A stretch of 64,000 nt of DNA from Promerops cafer (Eukaryota; Chordata; Aves; Passeriformes; Nectariniidae). Both the position numbers and the translations under genes were made by a program. The number at the start of each line of letters is the position of its first letter. Within the stretch, counting starts at the first letter, position 1. Below, piece by piece: positions 1 through 13,800 of the stretch. Location: positions 3,178,999 to 3,242,998 of the forward strand of contig VZSE01006029.1 of the NCBI GenBank assembly GCA_013398275.1, given 5' to 3'. Under the pieces are notes generated by a model that was not told where the DNA came from, did no database searches, and worked only from the letters and a program-made list of their open reading frames with translations.

Positions 1-3000
1 GGGATAGACTGTTTGTTTTTGGGATGGATGTGCTGAAGGTGGGGGAAGCTCTACAAACACAGGAGGGTATAAGATGGGTGGATTTATTTAGATAAATAAA
101 GTGGGTGTTGGCAGGGTGAGACCAGCAAGAGAGTTATTTTCCATGGAAGTGCCACAAAAAATCCAGGAAATATAAAACCGGAATTTCATTTACATTGAAA
201 AGCAAGAGGCAGAATTGTAACTGTTAGATGACTCTCCTCATGAAACAGAACCATTGAGTTTGAGCAGAGAGTAGGAGCCTGCCACAAGAAAGCAAGTGTC
301 AAAAAATTCTCTCTCCAAGAGTCTGCAGTTTCCTTACACTTGCTTCTGTGTAAAGCATCTTCTCCCTATGCTCTGCTAAACTTATTGCCAAGAGCAAACT
401 AAAGAGCAGCAGGACCAAGATTATGACTCTCCAGTCAGGGTTGAAAGCCAGCTACAAGGTTTTAATTTTAATGTAATAGATCTCTTGTGACAGCTTTGTT
501 CTTCCCTGGGATTATAGTTCTGGTAAGATTATCCTTATCAGCAAATGATGCTTCAGCAAGACCTTAGGATCTGAACAACTTGTACTACAGGAGACTTCTG
601 TTGAAAGGGGAGCTCCTCTCTAAGTAGGGAGACAGTAGTTCTGTCTGCTCTGACATCACCTGTAATTTTACACTGTAGATACAGCGATTACTCTGGCATT
701 CGATATGCTTTAGAGGTGGAGCCCAAACAAATACCTCACATGTCAACACACATGTTGTTCCCTGTAAGAACAATGAAATCACTCAAACAGTAGCTTCAAG
801 TCCATCACTAGATAAGATGAGAAAAATGTAGACAATTTTAAAAATGTTTGTTTGGGTTTTTTTGTTAAATAATATGACACTGTACCCACTTGTTAACCTT
901 TTAGAGGATATCCAGTATTGAAGTACATTGGAGCTGCTCCTGGCTCAGATTTTATAAAAGCAGAAGAGAAATTTCTCTCTTAAATTTGGCATTTGGGGCA
1001 AACCAAAGCCATTATAAATAAGTGTGTTTACTTTGTGGTAACACTCCTACATTGTTTCCTAGCACATAATCAAGGAGGTTGTTAGTAACAGGCTTGCAAT
1101 AGGCACTGATATAGTTGTAATAATCTCATACGTGGTGTTTGATAGAAAGAATGCTTCAAAATTGTATTTGGGGTTTCAGCAGGGAACTGGTGAGACATAG
1201 CCAGTAGAACATGGAAAAATACAAGTCCTGTCCTGTTGTAGCTCTTCAATATACTGACAGTAGAGGGATGCATTTACCATGTTGGATTTGCATCATATAG
1301 TCCAAATACCAGGGTCCAGGTTTCAGTGATTGGAGTTCATTCTTTTCTTATGAAATATTGGAGGTAGTGTGCAATTGAACTGTGGGAGCAGAATCTGAAC
1401 CACGGTTGAGTACCCAATTTCCAAATGAAGCCATGCTGCTTATCGTTTTTCCTCAATCAGTCAATCATTTATTCTTTTTCTACCCTTGGATTCAGCTGGA
1501 ATGATGTTGAATTAGCTTGTATCCCACCCATCCAGCTAATTGGTGGAAGGTGAACTCACTCTGTGTCTACACAGCTACTTTCATATGTCTTTGGTCAAAT
1601 CTGTACTGTTAAATCTGTTTTGTAGGTTTTAAAAAATACATGATTTTGCACATTGATGCATTTTACTTTCTTTCTGAAACTTTTTTTTTGGTGTCTATAT
1701 TGAACTTAAAACCAGAAATTAATAAGTTGTTAATTTATACTGTAGTCTGTGAGCTAACAAAGTTAAGGGTAGTGATTTTCCAGCCAGCAAGTAATTATCT
1801 GCTACATAAAAATTGGGTTGGGGGAAGAGGAATCAGTGGAATGTTACATTCTTAAAACTGAGCCATGTAAACATCCTATAATATTAGAAGAAAATTCTGA
1901 AAATGCTGAATAATGTTTGACATAGATTCAGTTCTCATTTGGTAGAGATTCCACCACTGATGGATACTTTGTTGTCATGGTAGTCGATGACATCATTCAC
2001 TGCATTTGTGCTCTGTTTCATACAGATTTATGTTTTAATAAAAATGTCAAGTGGCATCGGTAATACACGTGCATAATACCCATATGCCAACCTAAGTTTG
2101 GGCTGTTCCCAAGCGTGATTTTGCTTGTGCCAGCATTTTCACTGGCATCCCTTTAGCAGGGAGCCAGGAGATCCTGCGGGAGATCAGGCTGGGGGTGAGA
2201 ACACAGAGCGAAGGACTGGTGGGAGGACGACTTTCAAGTAGCAGCTCATGTGTGGCTTAAAGTGGCTGTTTAAGAAGCTCCTGTTAAAACTATATGTGTA
2301 TGAAACCTGTACAAGCTATTAAACCTCTAATTTCTTCAAAGAATGGAGGTGAATTTGTTTACAAGATCTGTTTCCCACAAAATTAGAATGAGTGGCATTA
2401 GTTACTAACTTCTCAGTTATCTTGCCAGAAGTTTATCTGGCTGTTGGGTCTGCAATTACTCGTGCTTGGGGACTTTGGAATCATCTTAAATCTTGTTGGT
2501 TGATTATATGATCTCTTGTTCATCCGTGATCTTTATATCCAAATTAATGCCCATATCATATAGGGGTTATTATTGATGCACTTGCTATGGATACAGACAT
2601 TTTTTCTGTGATTTTAAGACACTTTTTCTTCTGGCTGTAGTAGTATGTGTTCCACATCTGAACCCCCAATAACAAAATCCACTCAGTTCCTTCACCCTAT
2701 GTCGCAGGCTGAACAAATTATTTCAAGTACTGCTCAGTATTTCTGATTCAGTAGCCTGAGGCAAGCCCCCTTAACATGGCCTTCTCCTGGGCTCTGTCAG
2801 CACAGCATACTTTGCACACATTGAGGATTTGTAGTCCTTGCTCTTATCAGAACTTTATAAACAATAACTTACTATAGAGTAGCACCACACCATCAGTTTT
2901 ATCCTTCTTGAACACTGTCTAATCAGATATTTTAATATCTGAATCATGCAGACTATTCCTTTTTTTCTTTCATGTTACTGATAAAAATCTTTTTTCAGTG

Positions 3001-3114
3001 AAAATGTCTAGATTTTCCTATATCTTAGTGAAGCACCAGTCATCAGGATATAAACAATTCTATATTAATTCTTTTTGTCATACTGATTTCATTTGTTTGT
3101 ACCATGTTGAGCAT
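1..3114. other. Non-coding DNA upstream of copy 1
   Basis: No coding exon, CpG island or clear repeat was recognised. A slightly more GC-rich patch at about 2140-2240 has a few CpGs but no donor or promoter signature strong enough to call exon 1 of copy 1. Short ORFs look random. Confidence 0.5.
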
Positions 3115-3560
3115 CTTCAGTGCTTGCTTCCTTTTTGTTTACTATCCTTACAGCTTGTGCTCTGCCTATGAAACTGCCTTTGTCTCAAACCAAGAGTTTT
3201 TGCACTTTTAATCTTCTGATTCTCTCACCCATCTCACTGCAGTGAGGAGCGAGTGCGTGGCTGTGGTGCTTAGCTGCCTACTGGGGTTAAACCCAGTGGT
3301 CCTTTTTGGTGGCCAATGTGGAGCTCAAAGGGTTTGAGATAAGGACAGATTTCACTGGTGTGTGTGAGACCAAATTTATGGCTACTGCAGCTACTCATTC
3401 TGCAGGGCTTGCCATGGGGCTTGCTTGCCTTCATGCACGTTAGACTCTAGTGCTTGTTCATGGCTGCTTTCCACTTTTGCTGTTTGCTGTACTCCTTGTC
3501 ATCCCTAATTCTGAAGGGAGCTGTGCTTTACACCAGTCCTCCCCTATATTCTACCCAAAG
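3115..3560 (+). mobile_element. Endogenous retrovirus remnant (ERVK-like): LTR 3' part, primer-binding site and leader
   Basis: About 3115-3297 resembles, on this strand, the 3' part of an LTR family common in birds, ending near GGGGTTAAACCCA. Ten bases later, 3307-3324 (TGGTGGCCAATGTGGAGC) matches the tRNA-Lys type primer-binding site TGGCGCCCAACGTGGGGC at 14 of 18 positions, with several differences fitting CpG decay. Leader-like sequence continues to at least 3560 with no retroviral ORF visible. The LTR-then-PBS order sets the + orientation. The 5' LTR boundary and any target-site duplication were not found, so this is a truncated old copy. Confidence 0.6.
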
Positions 3561-4563
3561 CTTCAAAGAAGGAAAACAGAAGTGTACAGCGGGTTTGCTC
3601 ATATAAGTACACAGCTGAAGATGTAAAGTCAGAGAAGTCTGAGCTTGCTATATTTTATGATCCTGGCACTGACTTTGGCACTTACAACTTGTTTCTTGTA
3701 GGTACTTGTTCTGGTGCTGGAGTGGAAAAATCCACTCGTTAAACAAGTAGCAACCTGATTGAGGCAAAGAAAATCTGTATTCAGTTATGGATTACTGAAC
3801 TGGATTGCAATGTTTAAATCTCTGGCTAATGCTCAAGAATCTTAAAAGGAGCCAGCGATGCTGGAGTGCTCTTGCATTCCAGTGTAACCACTACCTGCTG
3901 TCAGGCAGGCAGGGTCAGCTGTAGGAATGGACTAACTAAGGAGTTGCATGTGGAAAACATATCAGTAGGGCCATGGAGCTCTCCTGGCCTTTGCTAGGGC
4001 TGGAAGATCGGAAAGAAAGGTGTGTTGTATGGATGAGGGGTGAAAAGCTGCTTTTCCCAGTGCTAACAGCAGTACCAAGTGTTGTCCCAGACACCTCCAG
4101 GCCTTGCAAAGAAGCCATGACTGCCTTGGTTTTGCTTGCTGTCCCTTCAGCTGCTCACTCCACTGTCTGATCCCCTTGCTGCCCAAGTGAGAGGGAGAAG
4201 AAGCCCAGGCTGGACTCTCTACAGAGGATAGTGAGAGCCCATACCTCTGGCAGCAGTCTTGGCTAATGCTGCTAAAAATACTATCCACTTACCCTCTTTT
4301 GAGAGAAATCATCTGATCAGCCATGTTGCAGGGATCCTGAGGCTTTGTTGAACTCCAGTCCTTCTTGTTTGAGCCCCTATTTCATAAATACATGGACAAT
4401 CTCCTAGTCAGCAGCTACCTTAGCATGACAGAGAGATGCAAAATGTTTGAACCTGTGCTATACCACAATAAGCATCAAGTGTATTTACAGAAACCTTTCT
4501 TCCTAAATTGAGAAACTACAGCTGTTTTGTTTTTTTTTTTTTCTTTCTTTCTTCTCCATGCAG
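3561..4563. other. Non-coding DNA immediately upstream of the first copy 1 coding exon
   Basis: Part may be further decayed retroviral leader sequence up to about 3700. The end, 4528-4563, is a strong T/C-rich 3' splice-site tract. Overlapping ORFs at 3936-4288 on both strands show no domain or codon-use signal. Confidence 0.5.
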
Positions 4564-4894
4564 GACATGATAGGTAGAAAAGAATCCTGTGCTTCAGGAC
4601 AGTTACCAATGACCAGCCTCAGCTGCCTTTTCTATACACTGGAAGAATGGACTGTTGTGGAGTTCCTGAAGAGATATCTTTTTCATGTGATCATTGGCTC
4701 ACTGACAATTAGTGCAATATTAGTTTTTTTTATAGTTCCTTTAACAATTGTCTTTTTTATTTACCTTACTAATATTTTGCTTTTAATATATCAGAGGAAC
4801 AATGAGTTAAAAGCAGATCCCTTGAGTGACGTTTGGAATAGTGTAAGAAAAACTATAGCAAGCTTTTGGGATATTTATGCAAGAATATGGCATG
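4564..4894 (+). CDS. Copy 1 first coding exon: start codon and membrane hairpin
   Basis: The acceptor AG at 4562-4563 follows a long T/C-rich tract, and the exon opens with GAC then ATG at 4567. It encodes residues 1-109 plus one base. It holds the conserved LEEW segment (residues 25-28), the hydrophobic stretch at about 37-75 and the W-x-x-x-x-R-I-W-H end. The donor is GTAAGT at 4895. An in-frame ATG at 4558 straddles the acceptor and would be read only if the intron were retained. Confidence 0.88.
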
Positions 4895-7800
4895 GTAAGT
4901 ACAACATGACTTGTCTGAAGTATTGAATTGCAGTAAGTGGTAAATACACAGAAATTTTAATTTTAATTTTTTTCTTCCATATGGATGAAAATAAGTTACA
5001 TTTATTATACTTTGTATGGCTTCTTTGAACAACCTGCAGTATAAAACTTTCTCCACATGCTCCTAGGACTCTGCCTACTCCAAGCCCATCCAAATGGCTC
5101 ATGGCAGGAGCTGTAGCAGGGATGGAAATCAAGGCAGACAAGGTGGAACAGAGCTCTTAATTGGCAAAAGCTGTGTCTTTCCCAAGCCTTTGTATACATT
5201 AGCCTTCTAGTCTGGCTCCACCTGAAACCTAAACCAAATGTAGGAAGAGTTATGACAAGAGTTCATAGAAGTGCATGTTTGTGAGGAAATTCCCTCCCAC
5301 TGTGAAGTGAATATATTTAACTCTTATGGAGAGAACCTTTATTTGGGATAATTACAGATTAGGGTTTCAATTTAAACATCTCACCTTCTCTAAAAGAGGA
5401 ACATTTTATTATGGAAAATCCCAAACTCTTCATTCTCATTGCCACAGAATGGAGATTCATATTTCCAGATTTCAGGAAAGCATCCAGCCTGTTTGCCTCT
5501 ATTTCTGAAAATGAAGCATTTTCACTCTAGTTACTTATTTAAAAAAAAAAAAAAATATTGTACTATTTACAAAAAGTTCCTAATGGGAAATAATTACTTT
5601 ACTTCCCTCACTGGGGAAAGTGTCAGGTTCAGGTCTGATCTCACAATTAAACTGACAACAAATCAGTCTAGTGATAAGCTGTGGTGTCTGAGGAACTTTC
5701 TCTGTGCTATTGACCAAAAGATCCATCCTGAACTTAATTATTTGAAAGCTACTACAGAGGCTTTCACAAGTCTCTGAAGGTCATTTAACAAAGGACAGTA
5801 AAAAGTTTTCTCTAAACTGCCAGATGATTTACAGATACCATTGTCAGTGTATTGCTTTCCATCCCAAACAGGTTATGAGCTTCATGGTGTGGAAAACCTC
5901 CCAGAAGGACCAGGCATTCTTGTGTATTACCATGGAGCTATTCCCATAGACTACCTTTACTTTTTGTCTAGGCTGTTTCTGTGGAAGAAAAGACTTTGCC
6001 TGTCTGTAGCTGATCATTTTGTGTTTCGTTTACCAGGTAAGAACTTGTTCTCTTGTATTTAAGCTTCCTGGATTCACCTAACCTGTCCTGGTTTTGATGA
6101 ACTTTACATTTACTGTACTTGAAAGAGAGCTTTTAAACTAAAAGACTGATTTTAGATTTTTTTAACTAAAAGTTGGTAGATGTAACAGGACAGAGTAGCA
6201 TATCCTGTCTTTTCAGTGAAAACATTGGTAAACCCTCCAATGCCAACAAATAGATATATAGTCCTTTTGGGATGAAATATCCCTCAGTAGAAAGTGCTGG
6301 ATAGGACTCTACTATTGACCTAGTGCTGACCGGTCAGGAGAAGATACAGAGAAGCAAAGATAATTCAATTTTAGAAAAAAAAGGCATAAAGAAGAATGTC
6401 CAGAAGAAATAGCAGGTGAATTATTTAAAGGCACCTTTATGCCACTAATATTGAAAGCTGTTTTACTATAGAGAATAGAGGAAGCTGTTTAGAAGGACGC
6501 TCTTTGGAAAGCAAAGTTTTCCTGAAAACAAGTATTATAAACTCAAATAAATTTGATGCTAAAACCAGATTCAGGTACTTCTAGAAAAATGACAATAATT
6601 TTCTTAAGGCATACTTAGTAAACACTGTGTAGTACTGAGCGCATCAGAAGTAAGAAGTCATCAAAAGATATTGGCTTTTAAGAGTACCCTCAAAAAAAGA
6701 GAAAGTTTAGCAAAATGTTGCAAAGGAGACTCCTTTTTTAAGGGATAAAAAAGAGGGTACTGTTCAAATTGAAGTGTCCCTAGCACAGATTTTTATTACA
6801 AATATAAAATAAACATTTGTTAGGACTAAGCAACACTCTCAGCTGTGCAGTTCCTGGACTACTGGTGTGTACATAACATATTGATTACATTGTTCATGTA
6901 CAATTGTTCAATACATCTAGCATGTTCATGCTAGAGCAACAAAAGGTGGCAAATGCTGTGTCAGCCTTGAAAAAGGCTATAAAAAGACATCTGGTAAGAA
7001 AGACTACAAATAATTGAAGTTAGACCTCCCCACTGCATTAGCAGAATATGTGGCTAAAAGTGAAATTCCTCCCTAACCTTCTTTTGCTCTACTATGCTTA
7101 CTTTTTGCAAAGAAATGTTACACTTCACAGATTGGTTCTTTAAAGAATGCTCGTGAGCATATGCTGGACATCAGTTCAGTTTATTTACAGGATTAATTAC
7201 AGTTACATGAGATTTTTTTCTTGTGAATTAATAACTCTCTCCATCTCAGAATAGCTTCTAAGTAATAAAGTTACAAAAAAAAGACATGGATGATTCAGAG
7301 GTGTGGCATGACTTCCTTTGAAGAGCTAGGACATCAGACAGAAGCCTTGCATGGATGAGGGATAAAAAATTCTGTGAGACCTAGAAAAGGAGAATAAGAA
7401 GTGATAATATTTTCATGTGATACATTATAATTCTCAAAAGTTTTAAAGCCAAGCAAATGAAGAACCTCTTCGCTTAATAACAATATGGCTTCCTGACTTT
7501 AGGATGAAACAGAAATATGTCTGAGTTCACAAAGGGATTAAACAAAGTCAACATCTGTCTTTGACAAAAAGATCTATAAAACATGATACCTTGAATAATA
7601 TTAAATACAATTAAATTACAGGATTCAGCACTGTGTTATCTACTGTCTTCCAAAATTTTTGTTGCAGACCTCTGCCAGTCCAGAGTTGTTGCTTCCATTT
7701 ATTAATATAAAAAATTTATTTTCAAACCATGCTGTTTGAACAGGGAATTCGAAGATTGTGGAAATGCTTGTTTGCTTTCTATCAGAGTTCCAAATTGATA

Positions 7801-10800
7801 TATTTAAAATATGAAGATAATATGAGAAAGCATAGAGTACTTCTATGGTTCTCAGTCCCTCTTTTAGAGAAATCCCAGTTATGGAAACAGAGGAAGGAGA
7901 TTGACTGTGGTGAATTAATTAATGATTCATTCATGTGGTGCTGAAATTGCCCTGCTAGCTTCTGTCATTCATGCATCTTGAGAGTCTTAGAGCAGTTCAA
8001 TTCGATCCACATAGTTTGCAATTTATCCACAAAATACTCAATTAAACAACTCAAAACCTCAATGTTTAAAATGTTAAACATCCCGTTTTAAGAGAAGACC
8101 AAAAATAGCTGCTTGTCGGGTATTTATTTTTGTAGTAATCTTTATTGTACTGATTCTTTTTTCTGTATTAAAATATGTAGAAAGAAGGAAAGAGGAATAG
8201 ATGCTTATTTTCAGATTTCTAGCTATGACCCACAAGTTTTGTTTACATAATTTGGCTGACAATTATGGAAGATAGCATCTGGAAACATTTTTTAATTGAA
8301 ATATTCCTGACAAGATGGTTCATCTTCATAATATTTGGGCAAAAATATTGTCACGTATTTGTCATTTTGCCAACATTTACTCTGTAGGTGTCTTATTTCC
8401 TTCATAAAAATTTGTCTTAGCTAAATATATAGCTACTAGGTTTTAATTTAGCTGTAATCTGGCTCCTACATGCAAACAGTATTTGGGATATATATTGTCA
8501 TATTAAATGCACATTTGCTACTTATTTATTTCAGGACTTAAATTATTGTTGGGAGTGACGGGTGTGATACGAGGTTCGAGGGAGGAGTGTCTTGCTGCAC
8601 TGAAGAATGGATACTTGGTGTCCATCTCACCAGGGGGAGTTCGAGAAGCGCTGTTCAGTGACGAAAGTTATCAGCTCATGTGGGGAAATCGAAAAGGCTT
8701 CGCTCAGGTCGCTCTAGAAGCAAAAGTGGTGAGTGCCATATGTTACCAATCCCAGTTTATGCTTCCTACATATCTGCTTCATTATAAAATGCAGCTTAGG
8801 AGCATTTGTTGGGAAATCTTCCAGGAGAAATGATGGGGAAGTAAAGACTTCCTTTTCCCATCACTTTCCTCGAGCACATTCGTTCACAAGGAGCAAGAGT
8901 TTTGTCGAGCTGTCAAACATTTTCTTGACTGTTTCAAAGCATTCATCTCTGTGGTTCCATGTCTACAGTTCCATCATGCAGGCATCCAGTGTTTCATCTT
9001 GACCGTATTTCAGCAATCTTCACTGTGTTCCTTCTCCATACTGCCCTAAGGTTTCATTCTTTTTTCTTATCCTAATTGACTTACATCTTTATCTTACTTC
9101 CACATATCCCGTCATTTTCTTATGGTTCTTTACTGTATTATCCTTATCTTTCTTCTCATTTATTCTGTGAGGGTCTAGGATTTTGGCCTTACCTTTACTT
9201 TTCTTCATGTTTGTGAAAGATTGCATCAGCTAACTCAAGATGTGTCTACATCAGTGTCTGAATTTGAATCATGTGTGCACTTTTGAAGCAGTTTTTGTAT
9301 TTCCTTCACCATGCTTTCATTCACATCAAGGAACATGTTAGAATGCTGGAGCTGCATTCCTTCTGGCTGAAACGAAACCAAAATTGGAATCTAGTGCTCT
9401 CCAGTGTCAAATGGCCTTCAGTCAATGGTGCCAAACAATAATTAGTTTTACATAAAAACAGAGCACTGAAATGTGTTCAGTGTGGATGTCACATTCTCAG
9501 CATCCTCTAGACGTGTGCTTCTCTTGATTTGCACTCCACCAATGTACTCATGGCCAAGGTTTCAGTTAGTTTCCATATGGATGATGATCTACAAATACAA
9601 CCTTCTACCACTAGCTCTGACTTCTTATATTTAAATCTACTTGGGAAACTGTTTTTCTGATACAGTCTCTAGGAAATCATTTTATTTGGGATGGCATGCA
9701 GCTGGAAGAGCAGCAGCCCCATCTTTTTCCTAACTGCTGCTTCTCGTCACCACCACCTATGGACACAAGTTTTCTGCCTTAATTTAGACTTAGCATACCT
9801 AGTGCTTTTTTGTGTCTGACAATACTGGTGCAAATCCAGGCTTTATTTGTTCTGCCATGCACTTTCTGCTGCTTTCTCATGAACTGCACAACCATCACTT
9901 TTTCCTCACATTCTTATGAATATCTCATCAATTGCAGTGCTCTTTGACCTTCCACATAAAGTTTTCTGTCTATATAGGAGAAGCTGTACAGGGAGTTGAG
10001 TTCTTCCCATGAAACTTTAATTTCTTAACATCCCTTTTTGTGTAGTTATATCTCTTTTGCATCTCATCCAATTAGTTGCTTCTCAAACTCTGTTTTGGGC
10101 TCTCGTGCTATGGCTCCTAGTACAAAGGATCTGAAGGTGCAAAATGCATGCTTCAGATTAATATTTCTTCATAACTCTACCTCTAAATTGTTGTGGGGAG
10201 ATAATTAAACACTAGAATAAACTTAGGGGCATTTGCCCAATGGACAAAATAATTTTAGGCCTGGAATCCTGTTTCCACATCTTGTCTCATGTGGCCTTTT
10301 AAAAGTCAGGTTTTATGTGCTTCTGTTCCCTCTCCTGTCCTTTTTCTCAAAAGGGTAAATGTTAGTCATATATTGTGTGGGCCTGTACACCACCACTACT
10401 GGGAAAGTATCAGAATGTGAATGGGATAAACTGCTGGTGCTTATATCTCTTATTATTACCCTCATTCAGCTTTGTGGGGTTTTTATGATCAGGAAGTCTG
10501 ACTGGATCCCTGTATGGTGGGCATTGCTGTAATTAGCTTGCAAGCTACACTTTGGGCATCATTGATATTTCTCTGGAAATCTGGAACCAGACAAACCTTA
10601 GATAACTAAACACTTAAAAAAAAAAAAAAAAAAAAAAGGGAGCCCCTGTGCATTTAACAGTAGAGGGGGCAATATTAACCTTATGTATCACTTCTTATAT
10701 AAAGTTAGGCCTATAGTAGTCACTGGATCCCATTTTTTGACACATTTCAAGTTTGATTGTTCTTGTTGCATCCTTTTCAATAGTGGCCAGACAAGTCTGC

Positions 10801-13800
10801 CAGGCTGACGAAAGACTGGGGTGTAGTGGATGCCAGGCACCCATCAAAGCCTCTCTATTACTGCCCTCCACAAGTGGACAGGGGAGAGAAAATAAAGCAA
10901 AAGATTCATGAGCTGAGATAAAGACTGGGAGAAATCACTCACTGAATACCATTATGGGCAAACCAGACTCAATTTACTGATATTAATTGCATTGATTAGT
11001 AACAAAATCAGAGCAACAAGACAGTGAGAAGTAAAGGAAAAGTCTTAAAAACACCTCTTGCCCCACCTCTCCCTTCTTCCTTAGCTCTACGTCTTTCCCT
11101 GCAGTGGCACAGGGAGATGGGGAATGGGGGTCATGGCCAGTTCATCACTTGTTTCTGCCACTGCTCAGAGAGAAGAGTCCTTCTGTTCTAGCGTGGGGTC
11201 TATCCCACAGGAGACAAACTTCAAATTGAATCCATCCCCTGGGCAACAGGTTCTCCATGAACCTGTGAGTCACTCTTCCACAGGGTGCAGTCCTTCGGGC
11301 ACAGCCTGCTCCAGCGAGGGGCCCCCTTAGGGTCACAAGTTCTTCCAGGAAACCTGCTCCAGCACTGGTTTCCTACAGCTACACAGCTACGTGCTCTTTC
11401 AGGCATCCATGCTCTGGTGTGGGTCTCCTCCATGGGCTGCGGGTGGATCTCTGCAGCGCTGTGGTTCTCCATTGGCTGCAGGGGAATCTCTGCTCTGGAG
11501 CACCTCCTCCCCCTCCTTCTGCACTGACCTTGGTGTCTGCAGGGCTGTTCCTCTCACATTTTCTCGCTCTGTTCTTCTCTGTCCGCAATTACATATGCAC
11601 AATAATTTTTTTCTTTCTTAAATATGTTATCAGAGAGGTGTTATGATCATTCCTGATAGGCTTGGCCTTGGCACGCAGCTCGTCCGTCCTGGAGCTGGCT
11701 GGCATTGGCTCTGCCAGACGTGGGGAAAGCTTCTGGCACCTTCTCACAGAAGCCACCCCTGCAGCTCCCCTCAGCCAAAATCTGGCCACAAAAACCAAAT
11801 ACACTGGGGATAGACTCATTCAGATACCAGAACTTGTTCTATTATGTAGCAATTAATATGAATTTGCTAGTAATTACTCAGATATCATCAATAAAACCAA
11901 GATAGAATTGTAAGGGTGTTTTAAAAGTTTCTCTACATACAGTGTAGCCATCAACCAAAGAACTCCACACACTTTATCAAAGTGACTACATGGTGGTTAA
12001 TAACCTGTCACAGATTACTTGAATGGGGATTTCAAGACAAAACCTACTTTATATATGAATAGACATTCCCATCCATCATATAATACTACAGAAGTTCAAT
12101 AGTTCTTCCACTGAAAAAGTTGAAGAAAAGCAAACAAAGAAGGTAGTTTCAGCCTCAGTCCTTACCTGTAAAGTTTCCACATTTGGTTTCTACTTCATTT
12201 TGTGTAACTACTCTGCTTAACAGGAGTCATAGTGTTACTATTTAATGTTATGACTCAGTGTACCTCTGGGACATATATTTGTCTCAGTCAAATTCATCCA
12301 TGACTTTCAGAAATACACTCTGTCTATGGCTTGGTTTTGACAGCTTAATGGGAAGGGATCATCATTTCTGAAGATTCCTTAATTTTTTCTGTGCCAGAAA
12401 AATCCTTCAAGCTGAGTTAGGTGAAAAATAAACAGGAACTATGATTGATAAAATTCTCTTGTATGGGCAAGGGGTTTGGACTACACGATCTCCAGATGTC
12501 TCTTCCAACCTCAACTATCCTGCAATTCTGTGACTTTCAAGCTGGCTGGGGGTGATCCAGCTCAGTTCCAGCACAGCAAATATAAATGTATGGGTTACTG
12601 CAGATCTGGTTGTGCTGCTTTACAAATGTAAGATTTTTATGTGTATACCTGTGTTTTCCAGCTTAGGGAATGAACATTGCTGCCTACCCTGCACCTCAAT
12701 GGCTGATTATTTTATGAAAGTAACTTCTGTAGTTGCCACATTTCTTTATAGCCTACCGTATGTTTCTCTTGTACTATTCCTAAAATTTAAAATGTTTTGT
12801 CTGTGTGACAGATAGTTTTCAAACATTTTACATCTTAGATTTACAGTGTTCAATTAATAGCTGAAACAAAATGTGGTATTTTTAGTGTCCAGTACTATAT
12901 ATTTTTAAAATATATTACCGATTGCTTTTTAAGGGTGTATTTCTAACAATTTCCCTTAATTTTGCATTCTGAAAGGTTTACTATTACAACTTTATGTATG
13001 TTTGATACTTGTGTTCTCTCTCAGATATTTTTTTCCTTTTAATGCTTTCTATCACTATGAGTTATTTGAAGGCTCTAGTTAGGTCTTTTTCTTGTTTTTT
13101 TCTCATCCTGCAGTTTCTGTTCTGTAGTAGTGATTCTTAACAGTACAAAAGTCTTCTTTCATTACCTGCTGGACAAATTGTTCAAATTAGAGTTTCAGAA
13201 AAAGGAAAAGGGACAATGGAGGAGAAATAAAATCTTTGCATATATGGATGCAACTACTGTGGGTCTGTCTACAAACCATGAAATCTTACCTCAGGCTGTA
13301 AGGCATGGCTGTTTCAAGTGCACGCATCTCAAGCGTGTTTCTTTTCAGTCACAATGCTGAAGTGAACTTGTTCTCTAAGTGCCTAAGGATCCACCCTCCA
13401 GAAGGTGTGTAGCCCAGGTCAGTGGGGACACACAATGGCCTTTTTTTGTCTCAGGCATCTGCAGAAGTCTTTTCCAGTGAAGTTTTATCCAAACATTACT
13501 GCTTCAGTTAGACCCTATTTGAGAAGCAGATGAGATGAGCCAACTGTGAATGTCTGCTTGCTTTCTGCAAGACTTCAGGAACTGAATACTTTCCTATTCA
13601 CCACTCATGATGAAAGCTTTAGACAAACCATGGAAATTTGTTTTATGTTCCAGTCAGTGATATTGCAGTAAATACATAACATAGAAGTTATATAAAACCT
13701 AGTACAATGTCAGTCATTTTATTTACAGATAGTGACTTTAAAACAGATGTTTATGAGAGCTGAAAAATAGCACTTTATTTCTATTCTGGAGTTTTTAAAA

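Noticed and set aside
2100..2280. Possible exon 1 or promoter of copy 1
   Set aside because: Only a few scattered CpGs, no TATA or Sp1-type boxes and no convincing donor site.
4558..4560. Alternative ATG three codons upstream of the copy 1 start
   Set aside because: It straddles the splice acceptor AG at 4562-4563, so it is absent from spliced mRNA. Copy 2 starts at the position equivalent to 4567.
11124..11905. Many short ORFs on both strands at 11.1-11.9 kb
   Set aside because: They fall in and just beyond the solo LTR, which is GC-rich and non-coding.
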